Positions 1 to 7,550 of a stretch of 64,000 nucleotides of DNA are shown here, piece after piece. Location: the NCBI GenBank assembly GCA_963762075.1, contig CAVXJC010000002.1:386680-450679 (forward strand), written 5' to 3'. Origin of the DNA: JAOUEA01 sp963762075 (GTDB lineage: Bacteria > Actinomycetota > UBA4738 > HRBIN12). The notes beneath the pieces were generated by a model. That model made no database searches. It saw only the letters and a list, made by a program, of their open reading frames with translations, and had not been told where the DNA came from. The first letter of the stretch is position 1. Every line of letters begins with the position of its first letter. The position numbers were made by a program, and so were the translations under genes.

Positions 1-243
1 CGCCGCGTGACCGGCCATGGTGTAGAGCCACCCCACGCGCAGCTGGGTCTGCACCGCGAGCCCGCCGCCCGCCACGTTCACGAGGGAAGGAGGTATCTGG
101 CCGAGCGCGGCGACGGCGAGCGCGGCCGCCGTTGCTCGCAGCACCGCGACCGGCGTCGCGTAGATGAGGTCGCGGCCGAAGGAGGTCGCCGGGATGCGCA
201 CGACCTCGAAGGTCATGCCGGGCCCGCCCGCCTGCGTGGTCAT
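1..243 (-). CDS. Unknown protein, N-terminal part (runs off the window)
   Basis: Reading leftwards from an ATG at 243, 81 codons are open to the window edge, so the C-terminus is missing. The ATG lies 22 bases after the sucD stop and has a GAGG ribosome site about ten bases upstream, so it looks like the last visible gene of the mcmA2-sucC-sucD operon. The start is polar, followed by an alanine- and valine-rich segment (about residues 33-50) that could be a membrane helix, then a mixed stretch. In other actinobacteria a DUF6350-type membrane protein often follows sucD, and this may be one, but the visible part is too short to say. No motif was recognised. Confidence 0.55.
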   Translation of the reverse strand, partial: MTTQAGGPGMTFEVVRIPATSFGRDLIYATPVAVLRATAAALAVAALGQIPPSLVNVAGGGLAVQTQLRVGWLYTMAGHAA

Positions 244-265
244 GCCCGTTCTGCCTCGGCGAAGC

Positions 266-1135
266 TCACGCCAGCGCTCCCTGCGTCAGCTCGGCGACCT
301 GACTCGGCGTGCGGGCGACCCGTACGCCGGCGGCCTCGAGCGCCTCGGCCTTCGCGGCCGCCGTGCCCTTCGAGCCGGTCACGATCGCGCCGGCGTGGCC
401 CATGCGCTTGTCGGGCGGCGCCTCGAACCCGGCGATGTAGGCCACCACCGGTTTCCTCACGTGCGACGCGATATGCGCGGCCGCACGCTCCTCGTCGTCG
501 CCGCCGATCTCGCCGGTCATGATCATGAGGTCGGTGTCGGGGTCGGCCTCGAAGGCCGTGAGCGCCTCGATGAATCCGATCCCGTGCACAGGGTCGCCAC
601 CCATGCCGACGCACGTCGACTGGCCGATGCCCCGCTGCGTGAGCTCGTGCACGATCTGGTAGACAAGCGTTCCCGAACGGCTCACGAACCCGACGCGCCC
701 CGGCATGCAGACCTCCGGCGGGATGATGCCCACGTTCGCGACGCCTGGCGAGATGACGCCCGGGCAGTTCGGCCCGACCAAGGTGGTCTCGCTGCCCTCG
801 AGGAAGCTGTGCACGTAGGCCATGTCTTTCACCGGGATACCTTCGGTGATGCAGACCACGAGCGCTACCCCTGCATCGGCGGCTTCCAGGATCGCCTCGG
901 CGGCGAACCGCGGCGGCACGAAGATCATGCTCGTGTTGGCCCCGGCTTCTTTCACGGCGTCCGCCACCGTGTCGAAGACGGGGATGCCCTCGGCCACCTG
1001 TCCTCCCTTGCCGGGTGTCACGCCGGCGACGACGTTGGTGCCGTAGGCGCGGTTGCGGAGCGTGTGGAAGGTGCCCTCCTTGCCCGTGAGCCCCTGCACC
1101 AGCAGCCTCGTCCGGGCGCCGACGAGGACGCTCAC
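266..1135 (-). CDS. sucD: Succinyl-CoA synthetase alpha subunit
   Basis: This 289-residue protein is the ADP/GDP-forming succinate-CoA ligase alpha subunit of the TCA cycle. It binds CoA through the N-terminal Rossmann domain and carries the phosphohistidine intermediate. The phosphohistidine lies in GHAGAI (His about 247), followed by the usual GSKGTAAAK segment. The CoA-domain hallmark GPNCPG is also present. The GTG start at 1135 overlaps the sucC stop in a GTGA junction, so an upstream extension is not coding and the two subunits are translationally coupled. Length matches the family. The frame is intact, unlike sucC. Confidence 0.95.
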   Translation of the reverse strand: MSVLVGARTRLLVQGLTGKEGTFHTLRNRAYGTNVVAGVTPGKGGQVAEGIPVFDTVADAVKEAGANTSMIFVPPRFAAEAILEAADAGVALVVCITEGIPVKDMAYVHSFLEGSETTLVGPNCPGVISPGVANVGIIPPEVCMPGRVGFVSRSGTLVYQIVHELTQRGIGQSTCVGMGGDPVHGIGFIEALTAFEADPDTDLMIMTGEIGGDDEERAAAHIASHVRKPVVAYIAGFEAPPDKRMGHAGAIVTGSKGTAAAKAEALEAAGVRVARTPSQVAELTQGALA

Positions 1136-2278
1136 GCTGCTTCGCCGTTCGCGAGAGCGGCGGCTCGTTCGGCCGCCTCCAGCATCGTCGCCGCCGAGAC
1201 GATGCGCGGATGCGCTGCCTCGGCGATGATCGCGCGCCCTTCCTCGGCGTTGGTGCCGTCGAGCCGAACCACGAGCGGCACCGTGGCTTCGACGCGCTCG
1301 AGCGCGCCGAGCACTCCTCGAGCGACCAGGTCGCAACGGGTGATCCCGCCGAAGATATTGATGAGCACCGCCTTCACCGCCGGATCGGAGAGCACCACCT
1401 CGAGCGAGGTCGCCATCTGATCGGCGCTCGCCCCGCCCCCGACGTCGAGGAAGTTCGCCGCCCTGGCTCCCGCCTGCGCGACGACGTCGAGCGTCGACAT
1501 CACGAGCCCGGCACCGTTGCCGATGATGCCGACGTTGCCGTCGAGCTTCACGTACTGCAGATCCTTCTCATTCGCTCGGGCCTGCACCTCGTCGATCGGG
1601 AACGCATCGGCGTATCGCCTCAACCTCGGGGTGGCGGAACAGCGCGTTGTCGTCAATCGTGACCTTGGCGTCGAGCGCGACCGTCGAGCCGTCGTCGAGC
1701 TCTACGAGTGGGTTGACCTCGACGAGCGTTGCGTCGCGCTCCTGCAGCAGCTCGTACATGCGCCGGAGCACGTCGCCCGCTCCCTCGCGCGAGTCGGCAG
1801 GCAACGAGCCGACGAGCTCTCGCACGTGGAACGCGCGCAGGCCCAACATCGCGTCGACGTGCACGCGGCGCAGGGCATCGGGGCGTGTGCGTGCAAGCTC
1901 CTCGATGTCCATGCCGCCCTCAGCAGTCATCATCGCGAGGTGATCGCCGGTGGAACGGTCGAGCAGCATCGACGTGTAGAACTCGTGCGCGATCGGCAGC
2001 AGTTCCTCGACCAATACCTGCGTCACCGGGTGGCCCTTGAAGTCCGAACCGAGCATGCGAGCCGCTTCCTCGGCAGCCTGTTCGGGGGAATCGACGAGCA
2101 CGACGCCCCCGCCCTTGCCGCGGCCGCCGGCCTGCACCTGGATCTTCACGACGCTTCGGCCGCCCAGCTCGCGCGTCGCAGCTGCGGCGTGTTCGGCCGT
2201 CTCGGCCACGATGCCTCGGGGCGTCACGATGCCGTGCGCCCGGAAGAGCTCCTTGCCTTGATACTCGTACAGGTCCAC
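1132..2278 (-). CDS. sucC: Succinyl-CoA synthetase beta subunit (frameshifted in this sequence)
   Basis: The nucleotide- and succinate-binding beta subunit starts at a GTG at 2278 (MDLYEYQGKELF, the usual N-terminus) with a GGGGGAG ribosome site upstream. The ATP-grasp lysine region (VKIQVQAGGRGKGGG) and the C-terminal ligase domain (GNGAGL, IFGGITRCD) are both present but in different frames. The break is near 1626: after RHPE the codons continue sensibly (LRRYADAF) only if one G of GAGGTTGAGG is removed. Corrected length is about 381 residues, normal for the family. A one-base insertion in a TCA-cycle gene directly upstream of an intact sucD is best read as a consensus error. Confidence 0.9.
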
Positions 2279-2323
2279 GAAGGGCTTCTCCCCCAGCTCG
2301 TCGTCTTAGTAGTCTGCGTTGGA

Positions 2324-2731
2324 CTAGTGGGGGGAAGGATCTCGAAGCTGCTCGCGCAGCCACGTCGCGATGTCGCCAGTGTTCGCACCCGGCGTGAATA
2401 TCTCGGCGATGCCGGCTTCCTTCAGCGTGGGGATGTCGTCGACCGGGATGACGCCGCCCCCGAAGACCAAGATGTCGCCGGCGCCGCGCTCGCGGAGCTG
2501 CGTCACCACCTTCGGGAACAGCGTCATGTGCGCGCCGGAGTGGCTCGAGAGCCCCACCGCATCGGCGTCCTCCTGGATCGCGGTCTCGGCGATCTGCTCC
2601 GCCGTCTGGTGCAGCCCCGTGTAGATCACCTCGAACCCGGCATCGCGCAAGGCCCGCGCGACGACTTTGGCCCCTCGGTCGTGGCCGTCGAGCCCCGGTT
2701 TCGCCACCACAATCCGATAGGTCGCCGCCAT
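2324..2731 (-). CDS. mcmA2: Methylmalonyl-CoA mutase, cobalamin-binding subunit
   Basis: This 135-residue stand-alone B12-binding domain shows the DxHxxG signature (DGHDRG, His17, the lower cobalt ligand), then SSHSG and a GGG loop. It corresponds to the C-terminal domain of methylmalonyl-CoA mutase. As a separate polypeptide it implies the two-subunit form, with the TIM-barrel catalytic subunit encoded elsewhere. It could instead serve a related mutase such as ethylmalonyl- or isobutyryl-CoA mutase. It leads the operon into sucC-sucD, which fits the flow methylmalonyl-CoA to succinyl-CoA to succinate. A TAGACT hexamer ends eight bases before the ATG, so the transcript is probably leaderless. 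Confidence 0.88.
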   Translation of the reverse strand: MAATYRIVVAKPGLDGHDRGAKVVARALRDAGFEVIYTGLHQTAEQIAETAIQEDADAVGLSSHSGAHMTLFPKVVTQLRERGAGDILVFGGGVIPVDDIPTLKEAGIAEIFTPGANTGDIATWLREQLRDPSPH

Positions 2732-2739
2732 CGCGGCTG

Positions 2740-2745
2740 AGTCTA
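2740..2745 (-). promoter_or_regulatory. -10 box of a leaderless promoter for mcmA2
   Basis: TAGACT lies eight bases before the ATG, with no ribosome site between. Transcription would begin at or very near the start codon. No good -35 box is visible. Confidence 0.6.
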
Positions 2746-2802
2746 GCGACGGCGCCGTCGAGCGGCTTGCCAGTGCCGAGCCGCAGGGCGGATTATCGGC
2801 GC

Positions 2803-4146
2803 ATGCGCAGCCCCGAGACCCGGTACGCGAAGACCGCCGACGGCGTGCACATCGCCTACCAGGTCGTCGGCGACGGATCGGTCGACATGGTGTTCGTGAT
2901 GGGCTGGCTCTCGAACGTCGAAGCGATGTGGGAGGAACCCGACTTCGCCAGGTTCCTCGACCGACTCGGCACGTTCTCGAGATTGATCCTGTTCGACAAG
3001 CGCGGCGTCGGTCTCTCCGACCGCGTGCCCGATGACCGCCTGCCCGACCTCGAGACGCGCATGGACGACGTGCGAGCCGTGATGGACGCTGTGGGGTCCG
3101 AGCGGGCCGTGGTGTTCGGGGTTTCCGAAGGCGGTCCGATGTCGCTGCTCTTCGCCGCGACCTACCCCGAACGCACGGTGGCGCTCGCGCTCTACGGCAC
3201 CACGGCCGACTTCACGATCAGGTCGCCCGCCTACAAGGACGATGGCGCGGCCTACCTCGAGCGCATGGAGGGGGCATGGGGAACGGAAGCGTTCGCCCGC
3301 CACGAGACCGGGGAATGGGGTGCGCCGGGCTTCGAGCACGACGAGCGACTGATCACGTGGCTCGCCTCCTACATGCGCCGATCTGCGAGTCCGTCCGCCG
3401 CGATCGCCCTCGAGCGCATGAACCGTGAGATCAATGCCACGCACGCCCTCGCATCGATCCACGTGCCGACGCTCGTGATCGCGAGGACCGGCGATCTCGA
3501 CTTCCCGATCGAGGAGAGCCGACGCACCGCCGAGCGCATCGTCGGCGCCAGGTTCGTCGAGCTGCCGGGCAGCGTGCATTTCCCGTGGGTGGGTCCGCAG
3601 GACGACATCCTCGACGAGGTCGAGCGGTTCATCGTGCAGCTCGGCGAGGTGGAGGCCGGACTCGACCGCGCGCTGGCCACCGTGCTCTTCACCGACGTGG
3701 TGGGCTCGACAGAGAAGGCCGGCGAACTCGGCGATCGGGGCTGGAAGGACCTCGTCGAGACGCACCATCGTCGGGTCCGCGGTCAGCTCGCCCGGTTCCG
3801 AGGGATCGAGGTCGACACCGCAGGCGACGGGTTCTTCGCGACGTTCGATGGCCCCGCCCGAGCCGTGCGGTGTGCGGCCGCGATCATCGCCGCGGTCGCG
3901 CCCCTCGGCATCGAGGTGCGAGCGGGCGTGCACACGGGCGAGGTCGAGACGATCGACGGCAAAGTCGGCGGCATGGCCGTCGTGATCGGGGCGCGCGTCG
4001 GAGCGCTGGCCGGCGCCTCGGAGGTGCTCGTCTCGCAGACAGTGAGGGACCTCGTGGCGGGATCCGGCCTGTCGTTCGAGGAAGCGGGCGAGCACGGGCT
4101 CAAGGGCGTGCCCGACCGCTGGCGCCTGTACAGAGTGGTGACATGA
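2803..4146 (+). CDS. Alpha/beta hydrolase fused to a class III nucleotide cyclase domain (paralogue 1)
   Basis: This 447-residue protein has an N-terminal alpha/beta hydrolase domain (about 1-285) and a C-terminal class III adenylate/guanylate cyclase homology domain (about 290-447). The hydrolase nucleophile elbow is intact (GVSEGG, Ser108), with candidate acid Asp231 or Asp233 and His259. The cyclase keeps both metal aspartates (FTDVVGST, Asp298; GDGFF, Asp342) and the arginine of GARV (398). The position that is usually lysine for adenine selection is Asp338, and the usual transition-state asparagine is replaced by valine, so nucleotide and activity are uncertain. The ATG at 2803 was preferred over an upstream start because the conserved domain begins there. 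Domain order is common in actinobacteria; substrate unknown. Confidence 0.85.
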   Translation: MRSPETRYAKTADGVHIAYQVVGDGSVDMVFVMGWLSNVEAMWEEPDFARFLDRLGTFSRLILFDKRGVGLSDRVPDDRLPDLETRMDDVRAVMDAVGSERAVVFGVSEGGPMSLLFAATYPERTVALALYGTTADFTIRSPAYKDDGAAYLERMEGAWGTEAFARHETGEWGAPGFEHDERLITWLASYMRRSASPSAAIALERMNREINATHALASIHVPTLVIARTGDLDFPIEESRRTAERIVGARFVELPGSVHFPWVGPQDDILDEVERFIVQLGEVEAGLDRALATVLFTDVVGSTEKAGELGDRGWKDLVETHHRRVRGQLARFRGIEVDTAGDGFFATFDGPARAVRCAAAIIAAVAPLGIEVRAGVHTGEVETIDGKVGGMAVVIGARVGALAGASEVLVSQTVRDLVAGSGLSFEEAGEHGLKGVPDRWRLYRVVT

Positions 4147-4157
4147 GGGAGGACTGA

Positions 4158-4541
4158 GTGGCGAGCATCTACTACACGACTTTCGACTGCGCCGATCCAC
4201 GAGGGCTCGCGGCGTTCTGGGCGACCGCGCTCTCGTACGAGGTCTACGCGCCGAACGAAGCACGGGGCGAGGTGGAGCTGCGCGATCCGACTGGGGAAGG
4301 ACCGAGGCTCGGGTTCATGAAGGTGCCGGAGTCCAAGGTCGTCAAGAACCGTGTGCACCTCGACCTGCTCCCCGACACCACGCTCGAGGCGGAGGTCGAA
4401 CGCCTGACCGCGGCGGGTGCCACGCTGGTCAACACCCTCCGGGACCCGGCGACCTTCGTCGACCCCATGCACTGGGCGGTGTTGCACGACCCGGAGGGCA
4501 ACGAGTTCTGCGTGATAGAACGACGCGGCGAGCGCACGTGA
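4158..4541 (+). CDS. VOC (glyoxalase-like) family protein
   Basis: This 127-residue single-domain protein has the paired beta-alpha-beta-beta-beta fold pattern of vicinal-oxygen-chelate proteins, ending in the typical HDPEGNEFCVIE strand. Start is a GTG at 4158 preceded by GAGGGAGG. It sits between two hydrolase/cyclase fusions, 11 bases after the first and overlapping the second by four bases (GTGA), so the three genes form one transcription unit. The family includes dioxygenases, glyoxalases and binding proteins; nothing visible fixes the substrate. A binding or detoxifying role for a ligand related to the flanking hydrolases is only a guess. Confidence 0.8.
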   Translation: MASIYYTTFDCADPRGLAAFWATALSYEVYAPNEARGEVELRDPTGEGPRLGFMKVPESKVVKNRVHLDLLPDTTLEAEVERLTAAGATLVNTLRDPATFVDPMHWAVLHDPEGNEFCVIERRGERT

Positions 4542-5848
4542 ACCCGAAGACCGGCTACGCGAGGACCGATGACGGGGTCTACATCGCGTACCAGACGCTC
4601 GGTGACGGTCCGATCGACATCGTCTGGCAGTTCGAGTGGATCGGCAACGTCGACACGATCTGGGGGTTCCGGCCGTACGCGGAGTGGTTCCGCGGTCTGG
4701 CGTCGTTCTCGCGGCTGATCCTGCATGACCGCCGTGGCATGGGAGCGTCGAGCCGTGACGTCGCGCCCCCGAACCTGGAGACCAGAGTGGCGGACCTGGT
4801 GGCCGTCCTGGATGCTGTCGGTTCCGAGCGAACCGTCCTCGGTGGGGCGTACGAGGGGGGCGCTCCGAACGTGCTGTTCGCCGCCACGTTCCCCGAACGC
4901 GTGCACTCGCTGTTCTGGTGGTACCCGGCGCCCCGAACGACCAAGGCACCTGACTACCCGTTCGGTGCGAGCCAAGAGCTCTTGGAGCAGGGGACGAAGG
5001 ACACGCTCGAACGCTGGGGAACCGACGATTACGTGTTCGTGACGAGCGAGAACCCGAACCCGCAAGCGGAAGTGGTCCCATGGGGCCTGCTCAGCCGGCA
5101 GACCGCCACGCCGGACGTGGCCGCGAAGATGGATCGGATCTACAACGAGAGCGACGTGCGCGGGGCGATGCCCGCGATCGCGGCGCCCGTCCTGTTGCTC
5201 GCCCGCGAGCGCGACGTCGGAGCCCTCACCTACCTCGCCACGCTGCTCCGCAGACCGGAGATCCGCCTGTTCCCCGGCGAGGACGAGCTCAAGGTGCACG
5301 AACAGCCGGCCCTGCTGGATGCGATCCGCGGGTTCGTCGGCATCGAGGCTCCAGCCCCGGAGTTGGACACCGTGCTGTCCACCGTCCTGTTCACCGACGT
5401 CGTGGACTCGACCCGGAAGCAGGCCGAACTCGGCGATCGCCGCTACAAGGCTCTGATCGAGCAGCACCACGCCATCGTGCGCGACGGCCTCGATCGCTAT
5501 CGTGGACAGGAGGCGAGCACCGCCGGGGACGGCTTCTACGCCACGTTCGAAGGGCCCGCCCGCGCGATCCGGTGCGCGCTCGAGATCGAGCATCGCGTCC
5601 GCGACCTCGGGATCGAAGTGCGCGCCGGCGTCCACACCGGCGAATGCGAGTTGATCGACGGGCAGGTCGGTGGCCTGACGGTTTCGATCGGCGCTCGGGT
5701 GGCCGCACGCGCGGGGCCGAACGACGTGCTCGTCTCACAGACCGTCAAGGACCTCGTTGCCGGCTCGGGCTTCTCGTTCGATGACGCAGGCGAGCACGAG
5801 CTCAAGGGCGTGCCCGACCGCTGGCGTCTCTACCGGGTGGTGGCCTGA
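4538..5848 (+). CDS. Alpha/beta hydrolase-like domain fused to a class III cyclase domain (paralogue 2, nucleophile lost)
   Basis: This 436-residue paralogue of the gene at 2803 has the same two-domain layout and strong similarity throughout. The start is a GTG at 4538 that overlaps the VOC gene stop. The nucleophile elbow reads GGAYEGG, with Tyr105 where the paralogue has Ser108, so the hydrolase is probably not catalytic by the classic triad. The cyclase domain keeps FTDVVDST and GDGFYATF metal aspartates and the GARV arginine, but has serine at the usual lysine position and serine at the usual asparagine position. It may act as a ligand sensor joined to a divergent cyclase. The frame is clean from start to stop. 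Confidence 0.85.
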   Translation: MNPKTGYARTDDGVYIAYQTLGDGPIDIVWQFEWIGNVDTIWGFRPYAEWFRGLASFSRLILHDRRGMGASSRDVAPPNLETRVADLVAVLDAVGSERTVLGGAYEGGAPNVLFAATFPERVHSLFWWYPAPRTTKAPDYPFGASQELLEQGTKDTLERWGTDDYVFVTSENPNPQAEVVPWGLLSRQTATPDVAAKMDRIYNESDVRGAMPAIAAPVLLLARERDVGALTYLATLLRRPEIRLFPGEDELKVHEQPALLDAIRGFVGIEAPAPELDTVLSTVLFTDVVDSTRKQAELGDRRYKALIEQHHAIVRDGLDRYRGQEASTAGDGFYATFEGPARAIRCALEIEHRVRDLGIEVRAGVHTGECELIDGQVGGLTVSIGARVAARAGPNDVLVSQTVKDLVAGSGFSFDDAGEHELKGVPDRWRLYRVVA

Positions 5849-5893
5849 CACAGCCTGGTGCGACGGCAAGGCCGCCACGTGAACCGTTGGCCG

Positions 5894-5899
5894 TAGACT
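5894..5899 (+). promoter_or_regulatory. -10 box of a leaderless promoter for the 53-residue membrane protein
   Basis: TAGACT followed by gacccgc and then GTG. The arrangement closely matches the one before pcrA (TACACT, tgcccgc, GTG). No ribosome site is present. Confidence 0.55.
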
Positions 5900-5906
5900 G
5901 ACCCGC

Positions 5907-6068
5907 GTGCCGCGCTGGAAGCCGCAGATCCGTCCGCCCGGGCTGAAACCCACGACCAAGGTCGGCACGCTCGGGCCCTACCGCGCCCGTCTCGGCCTCG
6001 CATGGGTGATCGCACCGCTCGTCGCCGGCGTCGTGATCGCCGTTGCCGGATACCTCGCCCTCCGCTGA
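5907..6068 (+). CDS. Small membrane protein, 53 residues
   Basis: A short reading frame from GTG 5907 to TGA 6068 encodes a basic, proline-rich N-terminus (about 30 residues) and one clear hydrophobic helix (about residues 32-51, rich in Val, Ala, Ile, Leu) ending in a single arginine. Positive charges before the helix predict an N-in orientation. Evidence for expression is a TAGACT hexamer seven bases before the start and tight coupling to the next gene, which begins five bases after the stop without its own ribosome site. No family was recognised. It could be a membrane partner of the following dimethylformamidase-like protein, but this rests only on position. Confidence 0.55.
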   Translation: MPRWKPQIRPPGLKPTTKVGTLGPYRARLGLAWVIAPLVAGVVIAVAGYLALR

Positions 6069-6073
6069 TCCCG

Positions 6074-7540
6074 ATGCTCGAGGGCTACTGCTTCCCGCGC
6101 TCCGCCGCGACAGGCGAGTCGCTGCCCCTGCACGTCGCGACCGACGCGGCGAGATTCAACGTGGAGGTGGCTCGGGAGGGGCCGACCCGCGAGGTCGTGT
6201 GGGGGGCCGAGGGCGTCCCCGGTCAGGCCCACCCAACGCCCGACGACGCCGCGGCGAACGGCTGCGGGTGGCCGACCGCCGTGGAGATCCCGATCGCCTC
6301 CGACTGGCGGAGCGGCTACTACTCCGTCACGCTCACCGCGGGCGAGGAACGCGGCGATGCGTTCCTCGTCGTGCGTCCGAAACCCGGGGCAGCGCGCTCC
6401 CCGATGATCTTCGTGCTCTCGACCACCACGTGGAACGCCTACAACGACTGGGGCGGACCGAGCCTGTACACCGGCGGCACTCGGGTCTCGTTCGAGCGTC
6501 CGCTGGCGCGCGGATTCCTGGACAAGCCGTCGCCTCACCGTCGCAAGATGCAGCCCGAGCCCGACCGCGAGGGAAACTGGTACTTCGAGTGGGCGGAGCC
6601 GCTGGGCCTTTCGCTCTGGAGCGGGGGCGCCGGCTGGGCCGCGTGGGAGCGCGACTTCGTTCGATGGGCCGAGTCGAACGGCTACGAGCTCGACGTCGCG
6701 ACCTCAGAGGATCTCGAGCAGCACCCCGACGTGCTCGACGGGCATCGCCTGTACCTTTCGGTCGGCCATGACGAGTACTGGTCGTGGGGCATGCGCGAGG
6801 CGCTCGACGCCTTCATCGACGCCGGTGGGAACGCTGCGATCCTGAGTGGGAACACGTGCTTCTGGCAGGTGCGCTTCGACGACGAGCTCCGGTCGATGAC
6901 GTGCTTCAAGTACCGGGCCGACGAGGATCCTGTCGTCGGCACACCCGACGAGCGCCTCGTCTCCGGCGTCTGGAGCGATCACCGCATCGCGTGGCCCGAG
7001 ACGCGCACGATCGGCCTGACGTTCACGCGCGGGGGCTACTCGCGCTACGGCCTCGGCGTGCCCCGCGGGTCGGGCGCCTACACGGTGTGGCGACCCGAGC
7101 ACTGGGCGTTCGAAGGCACCGACCTGCGCTACGGCGACGAGCTCGGGCGCGCGAACGCCATCGTCGCCTACGAGGTCGACGGCGTGGAGCTCACGACGGG
7201 CGCCGACGGACTGCCGGTCCCGACCGGGTCCGACGGCGCGCCCGACGGGCTCGAGATCCTGGCCACCGCCCCGGCGCGCCTGTGGAGCCGAGCCGAGCAG
7301 CCGAGCCGGTACTCTCACGAGCCTGGCGAGCTCGAGAACGCGGCGATGGCCGTGTTCGGTCCGGGCTGGCGAGATCAGGTGCATCGCGTGACGAACAACC
7401 ACGCGTGCATCGGCGTGTTCACCAAACCGAACGGGGGCGGCACCGTTTTCAATGCGGGCGTCACGGACTGGACCTGCGGCCTCGGAGACCGCGACGTCGA
7501 TCGCATCACGCGCAACGTGCTGGACCGGCTCTCATCGTAG
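6074..7540 (+). CDS. N,N-dimethylformamidase large-subunit-like protein
   Basis: This 488-residue protein resembles the C-terminal part of the beta (large) subunit of N,N-dimethylformamidase, a ferric-iron amidohydrolase. The visible family-type segments are STTTWNAYNDWGG, a central GHDEYWSWGMREALDAF stretch, a GNTCFWQVRF strand and a C-terminal segment with VFNAGVTDWTCGL. No small subunit gene is adjacent, and the protein is shorter than characterised large subunits, so the substrate is open; many such homologues are annotated in organisms without known DMF use. Start ATG 6074 follows the membrane protein by five bases and was chosen over an upstream in-frame start lying inside that gene. 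It converges on pcrA. Confidence 0.75.
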   Translation: MLEGYCFPRSAATGESLPLHVATDAARFNVEVAREGPTREVVWGAEGVPGQAHPTPDDAAANGCGWPTAVEIPIASDWRSGYYSVTLTAGEERGDAFLVVRPKPGAARSPMIFVLSTTTWNAYNDWGGPSLYTGGTRVSFERPLARGFLDKPSPHRRKMQPEPDREGNWYFEWAEPLGLSLWSGGAGWAAWERDFVRWAESNGYELDVATSEDLEQHPDVLDGHRLYLSVGHDEYWSWGMREALDAFIDAGGNAAILSGNTCFWQVRFDDELRSMTCFKYRADEDPVVGTPDERLVSGVWSDHRIAWPETRTIGLTFTRGGYSRYGLGVPRGSGAYTVWRPEHWAFEGTDLRYGDELGRANAIVAYEVDGVELTTGADGLPVPTGSDGAPDGLEILATAPARLWSRAEQPSRYSHEPGELENAAMAVFGPGWRDQVHRVTNNHACIGVFTKPNGGGTVFNAGVTDWTCGLGDRDVDRITRNVLDRLSS

Positions 7541-7550
7541 ACGCCCGGAA

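Noticed and set aside
7..1420. Plus-strand frames over sucC-sucD
   Set aside because: They lie opposite sucD and sucC and show no domains; the minus-strand frames carry all family motifs.
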